Notes under the pieces: generated by a model | What the model saw: only the letters and a program-made list of their open reading frames with translations | The model's database searches: none | What the model was told of the DNA's origin: nothing | Shown: positions 25,976 through 35,518 of the stretch, in pieces | Numbering within the stretch: position 1 is the first letter of the stretch | Layout of the letters: each line of letters starts with the position of its first letter | NCBI GenBank assembly: GCA_025357915.1 | Contig: JANYLH010000004.1 | Coordinates: 62,001-126,000, forward strand | From: Gammaproteobacteria bacterium | Lineage (GTDB): Bacteria; Pseudomonadota; Gammaproteobacteria; Steroidobacterales; Steroidobacteraceae | Direction of reading: 5' to 3' | Length of the DNA stretch: 64,000 nt | Position numbers and translations under genes: made by a program

Positions 25976-26001
25976 GGAAGCGGTGCCCTGGCGGGCGCGG
26001 C

Positions 26002-27327
26002 TCAGAGCCGCAATTCGACGTAAGCCTCGTCGCGCAACTGCTGCAGCCAGATTTCGGTGGCTTCGTCGACGCGGCTCTCGCGCAGCTGCTGATAGGCCTG
26101 TTCGCGCTCGGCCGTGGCCGTATTGTCGAAATCGCGCCGCCCCAGGACTTGCAGGATATGCCAGCCGAACTGGGTCTTGAACGGTTCGCTGATTTCCCCG
26201 TCCTTGAGTGCGGCCGCTTGTCGGGCGAATTCCGGCACGAAGGTCTCGAGCGTGGCCCAGCCCAGGTCGCCGCCTTCGACAGCCGAGCCCGGATCGGCCG
26301 AGCTGGTCTTGGCGAGCACGGCGAAGTCAGCGCTGCCCGCGAGGATCTGCGCGCGCATCGTGGCAAGCTTCTGCTGCACCGTGGCGTCGTCCTCCACCTC
26401 GCTGGTCTTGAGCAGGATATGGCGCAGGTGCGACTGCTTGACGATCTGCGTGCCCGCCGCCGAGCGCATCTCGTTGAGCCTGACCAGATGGAAACCGCTC
26501 CCGGTCTGCAGTACTTCGCTGACCTGGCCGGGCTTCATGCGCGGAATCACGTCGGCGAGGAACGTCGGCAGCGAGGGGCCCTTGAGCCAGCCGAGTGCGC
26601 CGCCTTCCAGGGCGGTCTGGCTGTCCGAGTACGTTACTGCCAGCTGATTGAAGGCTTCGCCCTTCGCGGCGCGCGCCGCCACGTCCTCGGCCTTCTGCCT
26701 GGCCGCGGCCAGTTGCGTGGGGCTCGCATCCTGGGCGACGGCGATCAGGATGTGCGCGACGTTGTATTCGTTGTTGCCCGAAGCCGTGTTCTTCTGGCGC
26801 TCCATGTACTGCTCGAGTTCGCGCGGCGAAATGTTGATGCGCTGCATGACGTCGCGCGAACGCAGCATCTGGCGCTGGATCTCGCGGCGCAGATTCTTGC
26901 GGTAATCGGCGTAGACCAATCCTTCGCTGGTGAGTTTTTCGGGCAGCTGGTCGAAGCTGACCTTGTTGCGCGCCGCGATGTCCTGGAGGGCCGCGTTGAC
27001 CTGCTCATCGGAGACGACGATGCCGGCGTGCTCGGCGCGCTGCGCCTGGACTTCTTCGAGGACCAGGCGCTCGAGCACCTGTTCGCGCACCACGGCGGGC
27101 TCCGGGAGCGGTACGTTCTGCGCATGCAGGCGCTGGGTGATTTCCGCGACCTGGGTGTCGAGTTCGCTCTGCAGCACCACCCCGTCGTTGATGACGGCTA
27201 CCACGCGATCGAGCGTGGTACCGCGGCTGGCATGCGCGCGGGGCGAGGGGGCGTCGGCAGCCGCGGCGTGCAGCGCGCCGCTGGCCAGGGCTGCGATCAG
27301 CAGGCCGGGGAAAGTGCGGAATTTCAT
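26002..27327 (-). CDS. surA: periplasmic chaperone and peptidyl-prolyl isomerase SurA
   Basis: Chaperone that escorts unfolded outer-membrane proteins, including LptD, across the periplasm. The 441-residue precursor has a signal peptide (TFPGLLIAALASGALHAAAA), an N-terminal SurA domain, and two parvulin-like domains, seen as AHILIAVAQD...GGALGWLKGPSLP and RHILLKTSEV...GGDLGWATLETFVPEF. The start codon overlaps the stop of lptD (27324-27327), so its synthesis is coupled to one of its main clients. Confidence 0.96.
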   Translation of the reverse strand: MKFRTFPGLLIAALASGALHAAAADAPSPRAHASRGTTLDRVVAVINDGVVLQSELDTQVAEITQRLHAQNVPLPEPAVVREQVLERLVLEEVQAQRAEHAGIVVSDEQVNAALQDIAARNKVSFDQLPEKLTSEGLVYADYRKNLRREIQRQMLRSRDVMQRINISPRELEQYMERQKNTASGNNEYNVAHILIAVAQDASPTQLAAARQKAEDVAARAAKGEAFNQLAVTYSDSQTALEGGALGWLKGPSLPTFLADVIPRMKPGQVSEVLQTGSGFHLVRLNEMRSAAGTQIVKQSHLRHILLKTSEVEDDATVQQKLATMRAQILAGSADFAVLAKTSSADPGSAVEGGDLGWATLETFVPEFARQAAALKDGEISEPFKTQFGWHILQVLGRRDFDNTATAEREQAYQQLRESRVDEATEIWLQQLRDEAYVELRL

Positions 27328-29501
27328 GGCGGCGAGTATCCCTGAATCGAACCCTGCAGGAAAGAGTCGGCACCGGATCCGACACTGGAAAGTCCCTTCA
27401 GTTCCAATTGCAGGTACCAGCCGGTATCGCGCGTACCGGAACGGTTGCTTACCGAGTCGCGGATGACAAGGCGCACTCCCCAGCAGCTGGCACGGTACTG
27501 GAATCCGGCAAAATTCTCGATCGGGCGCCGGTCCCGGAAGGAATACACGCGGCGGCCATAGAGGTCCCAGTGCTTGCCGACCGGCCAGGCCGCCGACGCT
27601 TCGCCCTGCTCGACGCTGCCGCGCGTGTAGCGGTACCCGAGGTTCACCACCTGGTTGCCCTGCGGCCGGTACTGCAGTCCCAGCAGCGATTTCTCGGTGT
27701 GCGACTGGTCCGGATTCCAGGCCAGGTCGTAGTGCAGGTTCCAGTTCCGGTAGGCCGTCAGCTCGAGGTTGGCGAGCAGGTCGGAGCGGCGGCGCGTATC
27801 CGCCGTTTCACCCGGCAGCGCGACCCGCGGTTGGGAAAAATGCAGTGCCTGGCCCACGGTGGCGCTCAGGTACTGCTGGCCGGTGCGCGACTCCAGCATG
27901 CGTGCCGTGATGGCCATGGTCAGGTTATTGGCGTCGCCGATGCGGTCGAACCCTGCGTAGCGGTTGGCGCGGAACAGCGAGACGAAATTGGGATCGGGAA
28001 CGCCGGTGTCGAACACCGGCAGCATGCCCTGGTCGCGGTACGGAATGTAGACGTAGTTGATCCGGGGCTCGAGCGTCACCAGGCGGGTGCCGCCGCGTCC
28101 GGTGCTGCGTTCGAGCTGCACTGCGCCGTCCAGGGTCACAATCGGCAGGTTCCGGCTCGGTGTCGCCGCGGCGGTGGGCGCCGCCTGCAACCGGTAAGCT
28201 GTGAAATCCCAGCTTGCTGCGGGCCGCAGATAGAAGCCCGGGCGCGTGTAGTCGAAGTTGATGCCCGGTTGCACCCGGCCCCGCCATCCGCTCGCGCCAG
28301 TATCGCGGCGGAAGTCGACCAGCTCGGATTCCAGCGCGCTCCCCAGCCCGGAGGTGCCGCGCCATTGCGCCACGGCCGTGAGCCGCGGCAGTTGCGCGTA
28401 CGGGCGGTCGCTTGCGGCCAGCGTGTCATCGAGTGTCTGGAACTTCAGCAATTGCGCGCCCAGCCGCCAGGTATCGCCGCGCATGCCGACGCGCAGGTCA
28501 CGCGGCAGGAAAGTGGTGCTGGTGGCCTGCGGGCCGTCGGCGAAATCCTCGAAGTAGTGGGTGTCGCTGACCTCCTGTGCATCGAGTTGCGCACGCCAGG
28601 ATCCGCCGAAGAACCGCGTCGCGTTCGCCCCCACCCAGTTGCGGTTCGTGTGCGTGAGGCGGTCGCCCCGCAGGTACTCGCCGCGCAGCGTGCCGTCTCC
28701 GGAACGCGTGAGCAGGCGGTACTCTGCGCCAAGCTCCAGGCCGCGGCGCGAATAGAGCGTAGGCGTCGCGGTCAGGTCCTGGTTGGGCGCGATGTTCCAG
28801 TACCACGGTATCGACAGCGTTGCGCCGCTGCGCGAGGAGCTGCCGAGCATCGGGAACAGGAGTCCGGTCTGGCGCGCGCTGGAGAGCGGAAAGGAAATCC
28901 AGGGCAGGTAGAGAATCGGCACGCCCTTGAATACCACGCGCGTGCTTTGACCGACGCCGCGCTGCGAGCGGGTGTTGAGCGTGATGCGCCGGGACCGCAG
29001 CTCCCAGTCGGCCTTCCCCTTGGGGCAGGTCGTGTAAGTGACCCGGTCGAGCACCACGAGACCGGCCTTTGCTGTCGACACCGTTTCGGCCTCGCCGCGC
29101 CCCGGGTGCTGGAGCATTTCGAACTGCGCGTGGCTGAACTGCGCGCCCCCGCTCCCGTAGTTGCCGGCATCGCCGGTGACGCGCAGCGAAGGGTCTGCAT
29201 AGCGCACGGTGCCGGCGAGCTTGATCTCCTGCGTGAGCGCGTTGAAGCTCAGGCGATCGCAGTGCATTTCGCGACCGCCGATGCTCAGCGTGACGTCCCC
29301 GCTCAGTTCCGTGTCGCCGTTGGCCGCAATGTCCAGTTGGCAGCCCGACCAGTGGATCGTGCCGTCCGGGATCGCCAGTGATGGTGGCGCGTCCGCAGCC
29401 GCCGGCGGACAGGGCGCTTCCGCGGCCCGCGCGAGTGCCGCGCAGGCCCAGATCAGCAGCAGGAAATGCGGACGGACGTGGCGGTGCGGGAAGGCAATCA
29501 T
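27324..29501 (-). CDS. lptD: LPS-assembly outer-membrane protein LptD
   Basis: Forms with LptE the outer-membrane barrel that inserts lipopolysaccharide in the outer leaflet. The 725-residue precursor has a signal peptide (HFLLLIWACAALARAAEA), an N-terminal jellyroll region with cysteines (WSGCQLD; MHCDRLSFN), and a long C-terminal beta barrel with GRVQPGINFDYTRPGFYLRP and RNWNLHYDLAWNPD. I chose the ATG at 29501 because it leads directly into the signal peptide; the in-frame ATG at 29513 adds four residues. The TATAAT palindrome just upstream would make the leader very short. Confidence 0.94.
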   Translation of the reverse strand: MIAFPHRHVRPHFLLLIWACAALARAAEAPCPPAAADAPPSLAIPDGTIHWSGCQLDIAANGDTELSGDVTLSIGGREMHCDRLSFNALTQEIKLAGTVRYADPSLRVTGDAGNYGSGGAQFSHAQFEMLQHPGRGEAETVSTAKAGLVVLDRVTYTTCPKGKADWELRSRRITLNTRSQRGVGQSTRVVFKGVPILYLPWISFPLSSARQTGLLFPMLGSSSRSGATLSIPWYWNIAPNQDLTATPTLYSRRGLELGAEYRLLTRSGDGTLRGEYLRGDRLTHTNRNWVGANATRFFGGSWRAQLDAQEVSDTHYFEDFADGPQATSTTFLPRDLRVGMRGDTWRLGAQLLKFQTLDDTLAASDRPYAQLPRLTAVAQWRGTSGLGSALESELVDFRRDTGASGWRGRVQPGINFDYTRPGFYLRPAASWDFTAYRLQAAPTAAATPSRNLPIVTLDGAVQLERSTGRGGTRLVTLEPRINYVYIPYRDQGMLPVFDTGVPDPNFVSLFRANRYAGFDRIGDANNLTMAITARMLESRTGQQYLSATVGQALHFSQPRVALPGETADTRRRSDLLANLELTAYRNWNLHYDLAWNPDQSHTEKSLLGLQYRPQGNQVVNLGYRYTRGSVEQGEASAAWPVGKHWDLYGRRVYSFRDRRPIENFAGFQYRASCWGVRLVIRDSVSNRSGTRDTGWYLQLELKGLSSVGSGADSFLQGSIQGYSPP

Positions 29502-29507
29502 GGGCCC

Positions 29508-29523
29508 GGCCATTATAATGGCC
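29508..29523. promoter_or_regulatory. 16-base palindrome with a two-way TATAAT box
   Basis: GGCC-ATTATAAT-GGCC is a perfect palindrome, so a consensus TATAAT can be read in both directions: 29514-29519 on plus, and 29517-29512 on minus. It lies between lptD (starts 29501) and amgK (starts 29584). For amgK this would leave a leader of about 55-60 bases; for lptD transcription would start within a few bases of the ATG. No good -35 box is visible on either side. Confidence 0.5.
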
Positions 29524-29583
29524 GCGGTTCCCGCTGGCCCCAGCCAATCACGGCCGGGCCCTCGGTTGCAGGGTGAATAGCGG

Positions 29584-30624
29584 ATGGGCGATGCACGGAT
29601 TGCGATGATTCGGGACTGGCTGGCGGACGAGCTGGGCTGGCCGCGCGACTGCCGACTCGAGCCGGCCTCGGCCGATGCCAGTTTTCGCCGCTATTTCCGG
29701 GTCTGGCAGCCTGCGGGGGCGACTCGGGTCGTCATGGACGCGCCGCCGGGAAAGGAGGACACCCGGCCTTACCTGCAGGTAACGCGGCTACTCCAGGGCT
29801 GCGGCGTGCATGTGCCCGAGGTCGAGGCGGCCGACGTCACGCGCGGCCTGCTGCTGCTCGAAGACCTCGGCAGCACCCACATGCTCGCGCGGCTGCGCGG
29901 CGGCGGCGATGCCGGGCAACTCTACGGTGACGCCCTGGCTACCCTGGCGCTGATCCAGCTGCGGGGTGCCGCAGCCGCGCGCGACGAACTGCAGCCCTAC
30001 GATGTCGAGGCGCTCGAGCGCGAAATGCGCCTGCTGCCGGACTGGTTCTGCGCCCGCCACCTGCAGCTCGCCCCGGACGCGGACACGGCGGCGCTGCTGG
30101 CCGAGACCTTCAGTTTCCTGATCCGGGAGCTGCTGACCCAGCCGGTCGTGCTGGTCCACCGCGACTATCATTCGCGCAATCTCATGATCACGCCGGAGCG
30201 GAGTCCCGGCGTCATCGACTTCCAGGACGCCGTCGCCGGACCGATCGGCTACGACCTGGTCTCGCTCCTCAAGGATTGCTACATCGCCTGGCCGCGTGCG
30301 CGCGTCGTGGCCTGGCTCGCGGGCCACCGCGAGCAGCTGCGCGTCGCAGGAGCAGACGTCGGCGCCAGCAACGAGCAGTTCCTGCGCTGGTTCGACCTGG
30401 CGGGGCTCCAGCGCCACATCAAGGTGCTCGGCATCTTCGCGCGCTTGTGGTACCGGGACGGCAAGCGTGCCTATCTCGCCGACCTTCCGCTCACGCTCGA
30501 ATACGTGCGCGACACGGCCAAGCGCTACCGCGAATTGCAGCGCTTCAGCGCCTGGGTGGAGCGGGATCTGGCGCCGGGGCTCGCCGCGGCCAACGCGCGT
30601 GCGCTCGCCGCGGTGCCGGCTTGA
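29584..30624 (+). CDS. amgK: cell-wall sugar anomeric kinase AmgK
   Basis: Phosphorylates N-acetylmuramate and N-acetylglucosamine at the anomeric position in the peptidoglycan-recycling route that bypasses de novo UDP-MurNAc synthesis. The 346-residue protein has an aminoglycoside-phosphotransferase fold: the phosphate-loop region [11 protein letters not shown], the catalytic [13 protein letters not shown] and the metal-binding [16 protein letters not shown]. It is followed by murU with overlapping stop and start, and is divergent from lptD, the same arrangement as in Pseudomonas. Confidence 0.92.
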   Translation: MGDARIAMIRDWLADELGWPRDCRLEPASADASFRRYFRVWQPAGATRVVMDAPPGKEDTRPYLQVTRLLQGCGVHVPEVEAADVTRGLLLLEDLGSTHMLARLRGGGDAGQLYGDALATLALIQLRGAAAARDELQPYDVEALEREMRLLPDWFCARHLQLAPDADTAALLAETFSFLIRELLTQPVVLVHRDYHSRNLMITPERSPGVIDFQDAVAGPIGYDLVSLLKDCYIAWPRARVVAWLAGHREQLRVAGADVGASNEQFLRWFDLAGLQRHIKVLGIFARLWYRDGKRAYLADLPLTLEYVRDTAKRYRELQRFSAWVERDLAPGLAAANARALAAVPA

Positions 30625-31295
30625 AAGCCATGGTGCTGGCGGCGGGGCGCGGCGAGCGCCTGCGTCCGCTCACCGATCACACGCCCAAGCCCCTGCTGCA
30701 GGTTCGCGGCAAGCCGCTGATCGCCTGGCACCTCGAGGCGCTGGCGCGTGCCGGGGTAGGCGAGGCGGTGATCAACCTGTCGTGGCTCGGCGCGCAGCTG
30801 CGCGCAGCGCTGGGGAGCGGCGAGCGTTATGGCCTGCGCATCCACTACAGCGAGGAACCCGACGGCGCGCTCGAAGTGGGCGGCGGCATCTGCAACGCGC
30901 TTGCGCTCCTTGGGGATGCGCCGTTCATCGTTGTCAACGGCGACACCTTCACAAGTATTGATTTCTCGCGCCTGGCGATCGCGCCGCAGGCGCTGGCCCA
31001 CCTGGTGCTGGTGCCCAACCCCGCGCATCATCCGCGCGGCGACTTTGCGCTGCGCAACGGCGCGGTCGAGGAAACGGGCGAGCCGCGCCTGACCTACTCC
31101 GGTATCGGCGTGTTCCGTCCCGCATTGTTCGCCGCCTGCGCACCCGGCCGCTTTCCGCTGCTGCCGCTGCTGCGCTCCGCCATCGCCGCACACCGCCTCA
31201 GCGGCGAACGGTTCGATGGAGCCTGGACCGACGTGGGCACGGCAGAGCGCCTTGCCGCACTGAACGAGAGGGCGCACGATGATGTGGGAGTCTGA
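30621..31295 (+). CDS. murU: MurNAc-1-phosphate uridylyltransferase MurU
   Basis: Makes UDP-MurNAc from the AmgK product and UTP, feeding peptidoglycan synthesis. The 224-residue nucleotidyltransferase has the signature [15 protein letters not shown], then [21 protein letters not shown] with the metal-binding aspartate, and [10 protein letters not shown] near the end. The start is taken as TTG at 30621, overlapping the amgK TGA as TTGA, because it restores the usual family opening M-K-A-M; an ATG at 30630 is the alternative. Confidence 0.92.
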   Translation: MKAMVLAAGRGERLRPLTDHTPKPLLQVRGKPLIAWHLEALARAGVGEAVINLSWLGAQLRAALGSGERYGLRIHYSEEPDGALEVGGGICNALALLGDAPFIVVNGDTFTSIDFSRLAIAPQALAHLVLVPNPAHHPRGDFALRNGAVEETGEPRLTYSGIGVFRPALFAACAPGRFPLLPLLRSAIAAHRLSGERFDGAWTDVGTAERLAALNERAHDDVGV

Positions 31296-31301
31296 ACAGG
31301 C

Positions 31302-32333
31302 ATGAGCGAATTCAAGAACATTCCCGTCGTCAGCGCGGCGCCCCGGAGTGGCGAGAAATACCTGACGCCGCAGGGTTTCACCGCCATCAAGGACGGCGCC
31401 CGCGCCCGCCCGTCCCCGGATCCGCGCGGACTCACCGGCAAGCCGCGCTGGCTCAAGGCGCCGCTCGCCGCGGGCGCCGGGTTTGACGCCGTCAGGCGCA
31501 CGGTGCGCGAGCACCGCCTGGCGACCGTCTGCGAAGAAGCCAAGTGCCCGAACATCGGTGAATGCTGGAACGCCGGCACCGCCACCATCATGGTCATGGG
31601 CGCGGTGTGCACACGTGCCTGTCGTTTCTGCGCGGTTGACACCGGCAACCCCCGCGGTTGGCTTGACGCGGACGAGCCGGCCCATGTCGCCGCCAGCGTC
31701 GAACTCATGAAACTCAGGTACGTCGTGCTGACCTCCGTCGACCGCGATGATCTGCCCGACGGCGGCGCCGCGCACTACGCCGCCTGCGTGCGCGCCATCA
31801 AGCGGCGCACACCGGCCACGGCCGTGGAGGCACTGACGCCCGATTTCCAGGGCGTGTTGCGCGACGTGGAGCTGGTGGTCGAATCTGGCCTCGAGGTGTT
31901 CGCACAGAATATCGAGACCGTGCGGCGCCTGACGCACCCGGTGCGCGATCCGCGCGCCGGCTATGAACAGACGCTGGCCGTGCTGGCGCACGCCAAGACC
32001 CATCGGCCGGGCGTGCTGACCAAGAGCAGCCTGATGCTGGGCCTGGGCGAAACGGACGCCGAGATCGTCGAGTGCATGAACGAGCTGCGCGCGGCCGGCG
32101 TGGATATCCTGACGCTCGGCCAGTACCTGAGGCCCACGGTGCATCACCTCGCAGTCGAGCGTTTCGTCACGCCGGACGAGTTCGCTCGTTACCGCGAAGT
32201 GGGGCTGGCGCGCGGCTTTCGCGAGTGCGTTTCGGGCCCGCTGGTGCGTTCCAGCTATCGCGCGGAACAGGCGCTTGCCGGGAACAACGTCGGCCTGGGG
32301 CTGGGTGCCGGCAGCGGCGCGCACGCGCCTTGA
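31302..32333 (+). CDS. lipA: lipoyl synthase
   Basis: Radical SAM enzyme that inserts two sulfurs into protein-bound octanoyl groups to make lipoyl cofactor for pyruvate and 2-oxoglutarate dehydrogenases. The 343-residue protein has the auxiliary cluster [12 protein letters not shown] and the radical SAM cluster C-T-R-A-C-R-F-C, followed by [12 protein letters not shown] and a C-terminal RSSYRAEQ whose serine is a conserved auxiliary-cluster ligand. It starts six bases after murU and its stop overlaps the lipB start as TTGA. Confidence 0.97.
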   Translation: MSEFKNIPVVSAAPRSGEKYLTPQGFTAIKDGARARPSPDPRGLTGKPRWLKAPLAAGAGFDAVRRTVREHRLATVCEEAKCPNIGECWNAGTATIMVMGAVCTRACRFCAVDTGNPRGWLDADEPAHVAASVELMKLRYVVLTSVDRDDLPDGGAAHYAACVRAIKRRTPATAVEALTPDFQGVLRDVELVVESGLEVFAQNIETVRRLTHPVRDPRAGYEQTLAVLAHAKTHRPGVLTKSSLMLGLGETDAEIVECMNELRAAGVDILTLGQYLRPTVHHLAVERFVTPDEFARYREVGLARGFRECVSGPLVRSSYRAEQALAGNNVGLGLGAGSGAHAP

Positions 32334-32995
32334 ACGCGCAGCTGCACCCGGGTGTGTCGCCCGTGTCGCCACTCGATGTCAAGTGGCTGGGTCGGGTCCC
32401 GTACGAGCCGACCTGGCGAGCCATGCAGCGCTTCACCGATACGCGTGACGAGCACACGCGCGACGAACTCTGGCTCCTCGAGCACGAGCCGGTGTTTACG
32501 CTCGGCATGAACGGCGACCCCGCGCACGTGCTGGCGGCAGGCGATATCCCGCTGGTCCGCATCGACCGCGGCGGGCAGGTGACCTATCACGGACCGGGGC
32601 AGCTGGTCGTGTACGCGCTGATCGACTTGCGGCGCGCCGAGCTGGGCGTGCGCGAGCTGGTCACGGCGCTCGAGCGCGCCGTGATCGATCTGGCCGCGCG
32701 GTATGGCATCACTGCGGCCTGCCGTGAGCGGGCGCCCGGCGTCTACGTCGGGGGGCGCAAGCTGGCGAGCGTGGGGTTGCGCGTCCGCCGCTGCGGCAGC
32801 TACCACGGGCTCGCGCTCAACGTGAACATGGACCTCGAACCGTTCGGGCGCATCAACCCCTGTGGCTATGCCGGCCTGGAGATGACGCAGCTCGCCGCGC
32901 TCGGTGGGCCCTCCGGCGTAGAGCAGGCGGGGCGCGAGCTGGCGCCGCTCCTGCTCAGCCGGCTCCCACCAGGCGATGGACGGACCGGGCGCTGA
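32330..32995 (+). CDS. lipB: octanoyltransferase LipB
   Basis: Moves octanoate from acyl carrier protein to target lipoyl domains, the step before LipA. The 221-residue product contains [16 protein letters not shown], the substrate-binding lysine in [11 protein letters not shown], and the catalytic cysteine in [14 protein letters not shown]. The start is TTG at 32330 inside the lipA stop; a GTG at 32354 is the alternative. Order here is lipA-lipB, the reverse of the usual lipB-lipA order in relatives. Confidence 0.93.
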   Translation: MNAQLHPGVSPVSPLDVKWLGRVPYEPTWRAMQRFTDTRDEHTRDELWLLEHEPVFTLGMNGDPAHVLAAGDIPLVRIDRGGQVTYHGPGQLVVYALIDLRRAELGVRELVTALERAVIDLAARYGITAACRERAPGVYVGGRKLASVGLRVRRCGSYHGLALNVNMDLEPFGRINPCGYAGLEMTQLAALGGPSGVEQAGRELAPLLLSRLPPGDGRTGR

Positions 32996-33142
32996 CTCGC
33001 CAGCACACTTCACGAATCCTTACCGGATTCTTCCCGCTACCTTCATGCACGGTGCAGCCGGGTACCTGAGGATGGTTCCCGAGCGGCAGGGAGCCGCTCA
33101 CTTGAACCTGAACTCAACCGTTTGATACCCAAGGGGTACCCC
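32996..33142. promoter_or_regulatory. intergenic region with hairpins ahead of the peroxidase cluster
   Basis: This 147-base gap holds three perfect short inverted repeats. GAATCC/GGATTC (33014-33030, 5-base loop) is followed by a weak pyrimidine stretch that may help end lipB transcription. GAGCGGC/GCCGCTC spans 33081-33099. The 10-base palindrome GGGGTACCCC (33133-33142) covers the AAGGGG ribosome binding site and touches the ATG at 33143, so it might limit translation. No clear promoter boxes were found. Confidence 0.4.
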
Positions 33143-33697
33143 ATGAAGAACATTCGTCGATCTGCCACGACTGTCGTCTGCACGGCTCTGTTTGCCGCTG
33201 CATGTCTGACTGCCGCCGGCGCCGCAGTGGCCGCGGCACCCTCCAGCCCGGGCCAGCGAATATTGGGCCTGTCAGACATGCTGAGACTTTCCGACCGGAC
33301 GGAGGATCAGCTCGAGGTGGCCAAGGAGGCGACCGAAAAGTACCGGGACGTCAACGTGGCCGTGGCCGAGGGCTACTTCCAGGGAAGTCCGGATGTCCCT
33401 GGCGAGGGATTCCACTATCTCAACCCCAAGTGGCTGGATTGCAACTTCGACCCGGCGCATCCGGAAATACTGCTCTATGCCTTCCTGCCCGGCCAGACGA
33501 AACTGCGGTTGGTTTCGCTCGAGTACGCCATTCCCTTCGCCTGCATGCCGGCCAGCGGCCCGCCCCCGGAAGGCTTCGCCGGTAGCCTCGACGTGTGGAG
33601 CAACGATGAGCCGGTTCCCTTCTGGACCGTGAATGCGTGGCTCTATCTCAGGAATCCCAACGGCCTGTTCACCCAGGCGAATCCGCGCGTTCCCTAG
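33143..33697 (+). CDS. secreted protein of unknown function
   Basis: A 184-residue precursor with a clear signal peptide (MKNIRRSATTVVCTALFAAA, cleaved near AAGAAVAAA) and an otherwise soluble mature part. The core FHYLNPKWLDCNFDPAHPEI followed by LLYAFLPGQTKLRLVSLEYA and WTVNAWLYLRNPNGLFTQAN resembles, from memory, a family of secreted proteins with a GYHYVNP...DPxRPEVLLY...LVAVEY pattern. No function is known to me. Two mature cysteines (in LDCNF and FACMP) could form a disulfide. The ATG at 33143 has AAGGGG upstream. The peroxidase gene follows after 89 bases. Confidence 0.75.
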   Translation: MKNIRRSATTVVCTALFAAACLTAAGAAVAAAPSSPGQRILGLSDMLRLSDRTEDQLEVAKEATEKYRDVNVAVAEGYFQGSPDVPGEGFHYLNPKWLDCNFDPAHPEILLYAFLPGQTKLRLVSLEYAIPFACMPASGPPPEGFAGSLDVWSNDEPVPFWTVNAWLYLRNPNGLFTQANPRVP

Positions 33698-33710
33698 CGC
33701 GTCGTCTTAT

Positions 33711-33740
33711 CGGCCTGTCCGGCGCTGGCCGGGCAGGCCG
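33711..33740 (+). terminator. strong hairpin between the secreted-protein and peroxidase genes
   Basis: A 13-base-pair stem, CGGCCTGTCCGGC paired with GCCGGGCAGGCCG with a single G-U pair, closes a GCTG loop. It is highly stable but is followed by GTACCTGCAC, not a T-tract. It is therefore more likely an RNA-processing, attenuation or mRNA-stability element than a classical intrinsic terminator. Confidence 0.45.
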
Positions 33741-33786
33741 GTACCTGCACATTTGTAGTTACAGTGATCGGGAAGAGGAGAATCAC

Positions 33787-35307
33787 ATGGCACATCTGGT
33801 TGGAAAGCGGATCACCTTGGTGATGACTGCCCTGGCCCTGGGATTGGCGGCGGCCGGATCCGCCGCGAACGCCGAGGATCTCGACGGCCGCCTGACGGGG
33901 GTCCTGCATGCCGCGGGTTTCAGTGGCCAGGTGGAAGCGCGGCTGCCGGCGCGGCTGGGCCGGCCGGTCAACAGGCAGCTGGCGGACCTCGGCCGACTGT
34001 TGTGGTTCGACACGAGCGGGGGGCTGCACTCCGACAATACCTGTGGCGGGTGCCATTCACCCGCAAACGGCTTCGGTGACAGCCAGTCGATCGCGATTGG
34101 CGTCCAGAACAATAATCGGGTGGGACCCAATCGCGCCGGCCCCCGCAACCAGCGCCGCACTCCAACCGCCGTCAACACGGCGTTCTATCCCAAGCTGATG
34201 TGGAACGGCCGGTTCGCCGCGCTCTCAGGCGATCCCTTCGATAATTCCGCGGGCTACAGCTTTCCGCAGCCGGAAGGGACCAGCCGCTTCCCGCCGTACG
34301 ATCCCATCGTGACTCATCTGCTGATCGCCCAGGCCCACATACCCCCGACCGAACTGGTCGAAGTGGCCGGGTTCACCGGCACGAAGGGAACCATCGGGCC
34401 CGAGTTCGACCAGTTTGATGACGGCCTCGGATCGGTCGTGCCCTTGCCGGATGCCAGCGGCTTTCGCAACGAGCCGATCCGCCAGGCGGTGCTCGAGCGG
34501 CTGAATTCAACGCCGGCCTATCGCCGGAAATTCGGGGCACTGTTTCCTGCGGTAGCCGCCGGGGGAGCCATTGATTTCATCATGTTCGGTAGGGCCATTG
34601 CCGAGTTCGAATTCACGCTGGTGTTTGCCAATGCGCCCATCGATCGTTATGCGCGCGGCGAGAAATCAGCCTTGAGCGAGTCGCAGAAGCGCGGCGCGCT
34701 GATATTTTTCGGCAAGGGCAAATGCGTGCAATGCCACGCCGTCGCCGGGCAATCCAATGAGATGTTCAGTGATTTCCAGATGCACGTGATCGGCGTGCCG
34801 CAACTTGCGCCGGCCTTTGGCGTGGGCAAGGGCAACGTGATCTTCGACGGACCGGGCCGGAATGAGGATTTCGGCCTGGAGCAGATCACCGGCAACCCGG
34901 CCGACCGTTACAAGTTTCGCAGCTCGCCGCTGCGGAACGTGGCCCTGCAGCCCGCCTTCTTTCACAACGGCGCTTTCACCCGCCTCGAGGATGCGATCCG
35001 CCATCACCTGGACGTATTCCTGTCGGTGCGTGATTACGATCCGATCACGGCCGGGGTGGACAACGATCTCACGCTGCCCATCGGACCGATGGCGCCGGTG
35101 CTGGCGAGACTCGATCCGCTGCTGGCGACACCGATCGGCCTGGGCCCGGAGGAGTTTCGCAATCTGCTGGCCTTCGTGCGCGAGGGCCTGCTGGACGAGC
35201 GCGCCCGCAAGGAGCACCTGTGCAGGCTGGTGCCGCGCGCGGTGCCCAGCGGTTTCCCCGTGCTGCAGTTTGAAGGTTGCCCGAGGCGCGGGGGCGAGAG
35301 CGAATAA
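33787..35307 (+). CDS. di-haem cytochrome c peroxidase family protein
   Basis: A 506-residue secreted protein of the CcpA/MauG superfamily. It has a signal peptide (ITLVMTALALGLAAAGSAANA) and two haem c motifs, CGGCH at residues 86-90 and CVQCH at 313-317. The first domain contains HSDNTCGGCHSPANGFGDSQ, and the second KFRSSPLRNVALQPAFFHNG, typical of this superfamily. It is longer than classical peroxidases (about 330), with extra sequence between the haem sites. It could reduce peroxide in the periplasm or act as a MauG-like oxidase. The ATG at 33787 has an excellent GAGGAG upstream. Confidence 0.9.
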   Translation: MAHLVGKRITLVMTALALGLAAAGSAANAEDLDGRLTGVLHAAGFSGQVEARLPARLGRPVNRQLADLGRLLWFDTSGGLHSDNTCGGCHSPANGFGDSQSIAIGVQNNNRVGPNRAGPRNQRRTPTAVNTAFYPKLMWNGRFAALSGDPFDNSAGYSFPQPEGTSRFPPYDPIVTHLLIAQAHIPPTELVEVAGFTGTKGTIGPEFDQFDDGLGSVVPLPDASGFRNEPIRQAVLERLNSTPAYRRKFGALFPAVAAGGAIDFIMFGRAIAEFEFTLVFANAPIDRYARGEKSALSESQKRGALIFFGKGKCVQCHAVAGQSNEMFSDFQMHVIGVPQLAPAFGVGKGNVIFDGPGRNEDFGLEQITGNPADRYKFRSSPLRNVALQPAFFHNGAFTRLEDAIRHHLDVFLSVRDYDPITAGVDNDLTLPIGPMAPVLARLDPLLATPIGLGPEEFRNLLAFVREGLLDERARKEHLCRLVPRAVPSGFPVLQFEGCPRRGGESE

Positions 35308-35518
35308 GAGCATCTTGGCGTGCCGTAACCTGACGCCGCCACCTCGCCTGTCGGCCAGGCCTCGCCAGCGGCGTGGCTTGGTCCGGCGGCGGTCGGGGGA
35401 GTATGCTTCTGCTCCGGCGGATTGGCGGGTTGCGTCATGCAAACGGAACTGAGGCGGGGACGCCAGTGGTACGCGCACCGCAGTCGCCTGACGTACCTGG
35501 CGCTGGCGGTTCCCGGCT
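35308..35518. other. intergenic region, nothing identified
   Basis: A 211-base GC-rich gap between the peroxidase and the CadC-like regulator. I see no RNA gene, clear promoter boxes or long inverted repeat. It may hold the regulator's promoter. Confidence 0.3.

Noticed and set aside
30525-32372. 615-residue minus-strand open frame
   Set aside because: Antisense to murU and lipA, whose motifs are complete.
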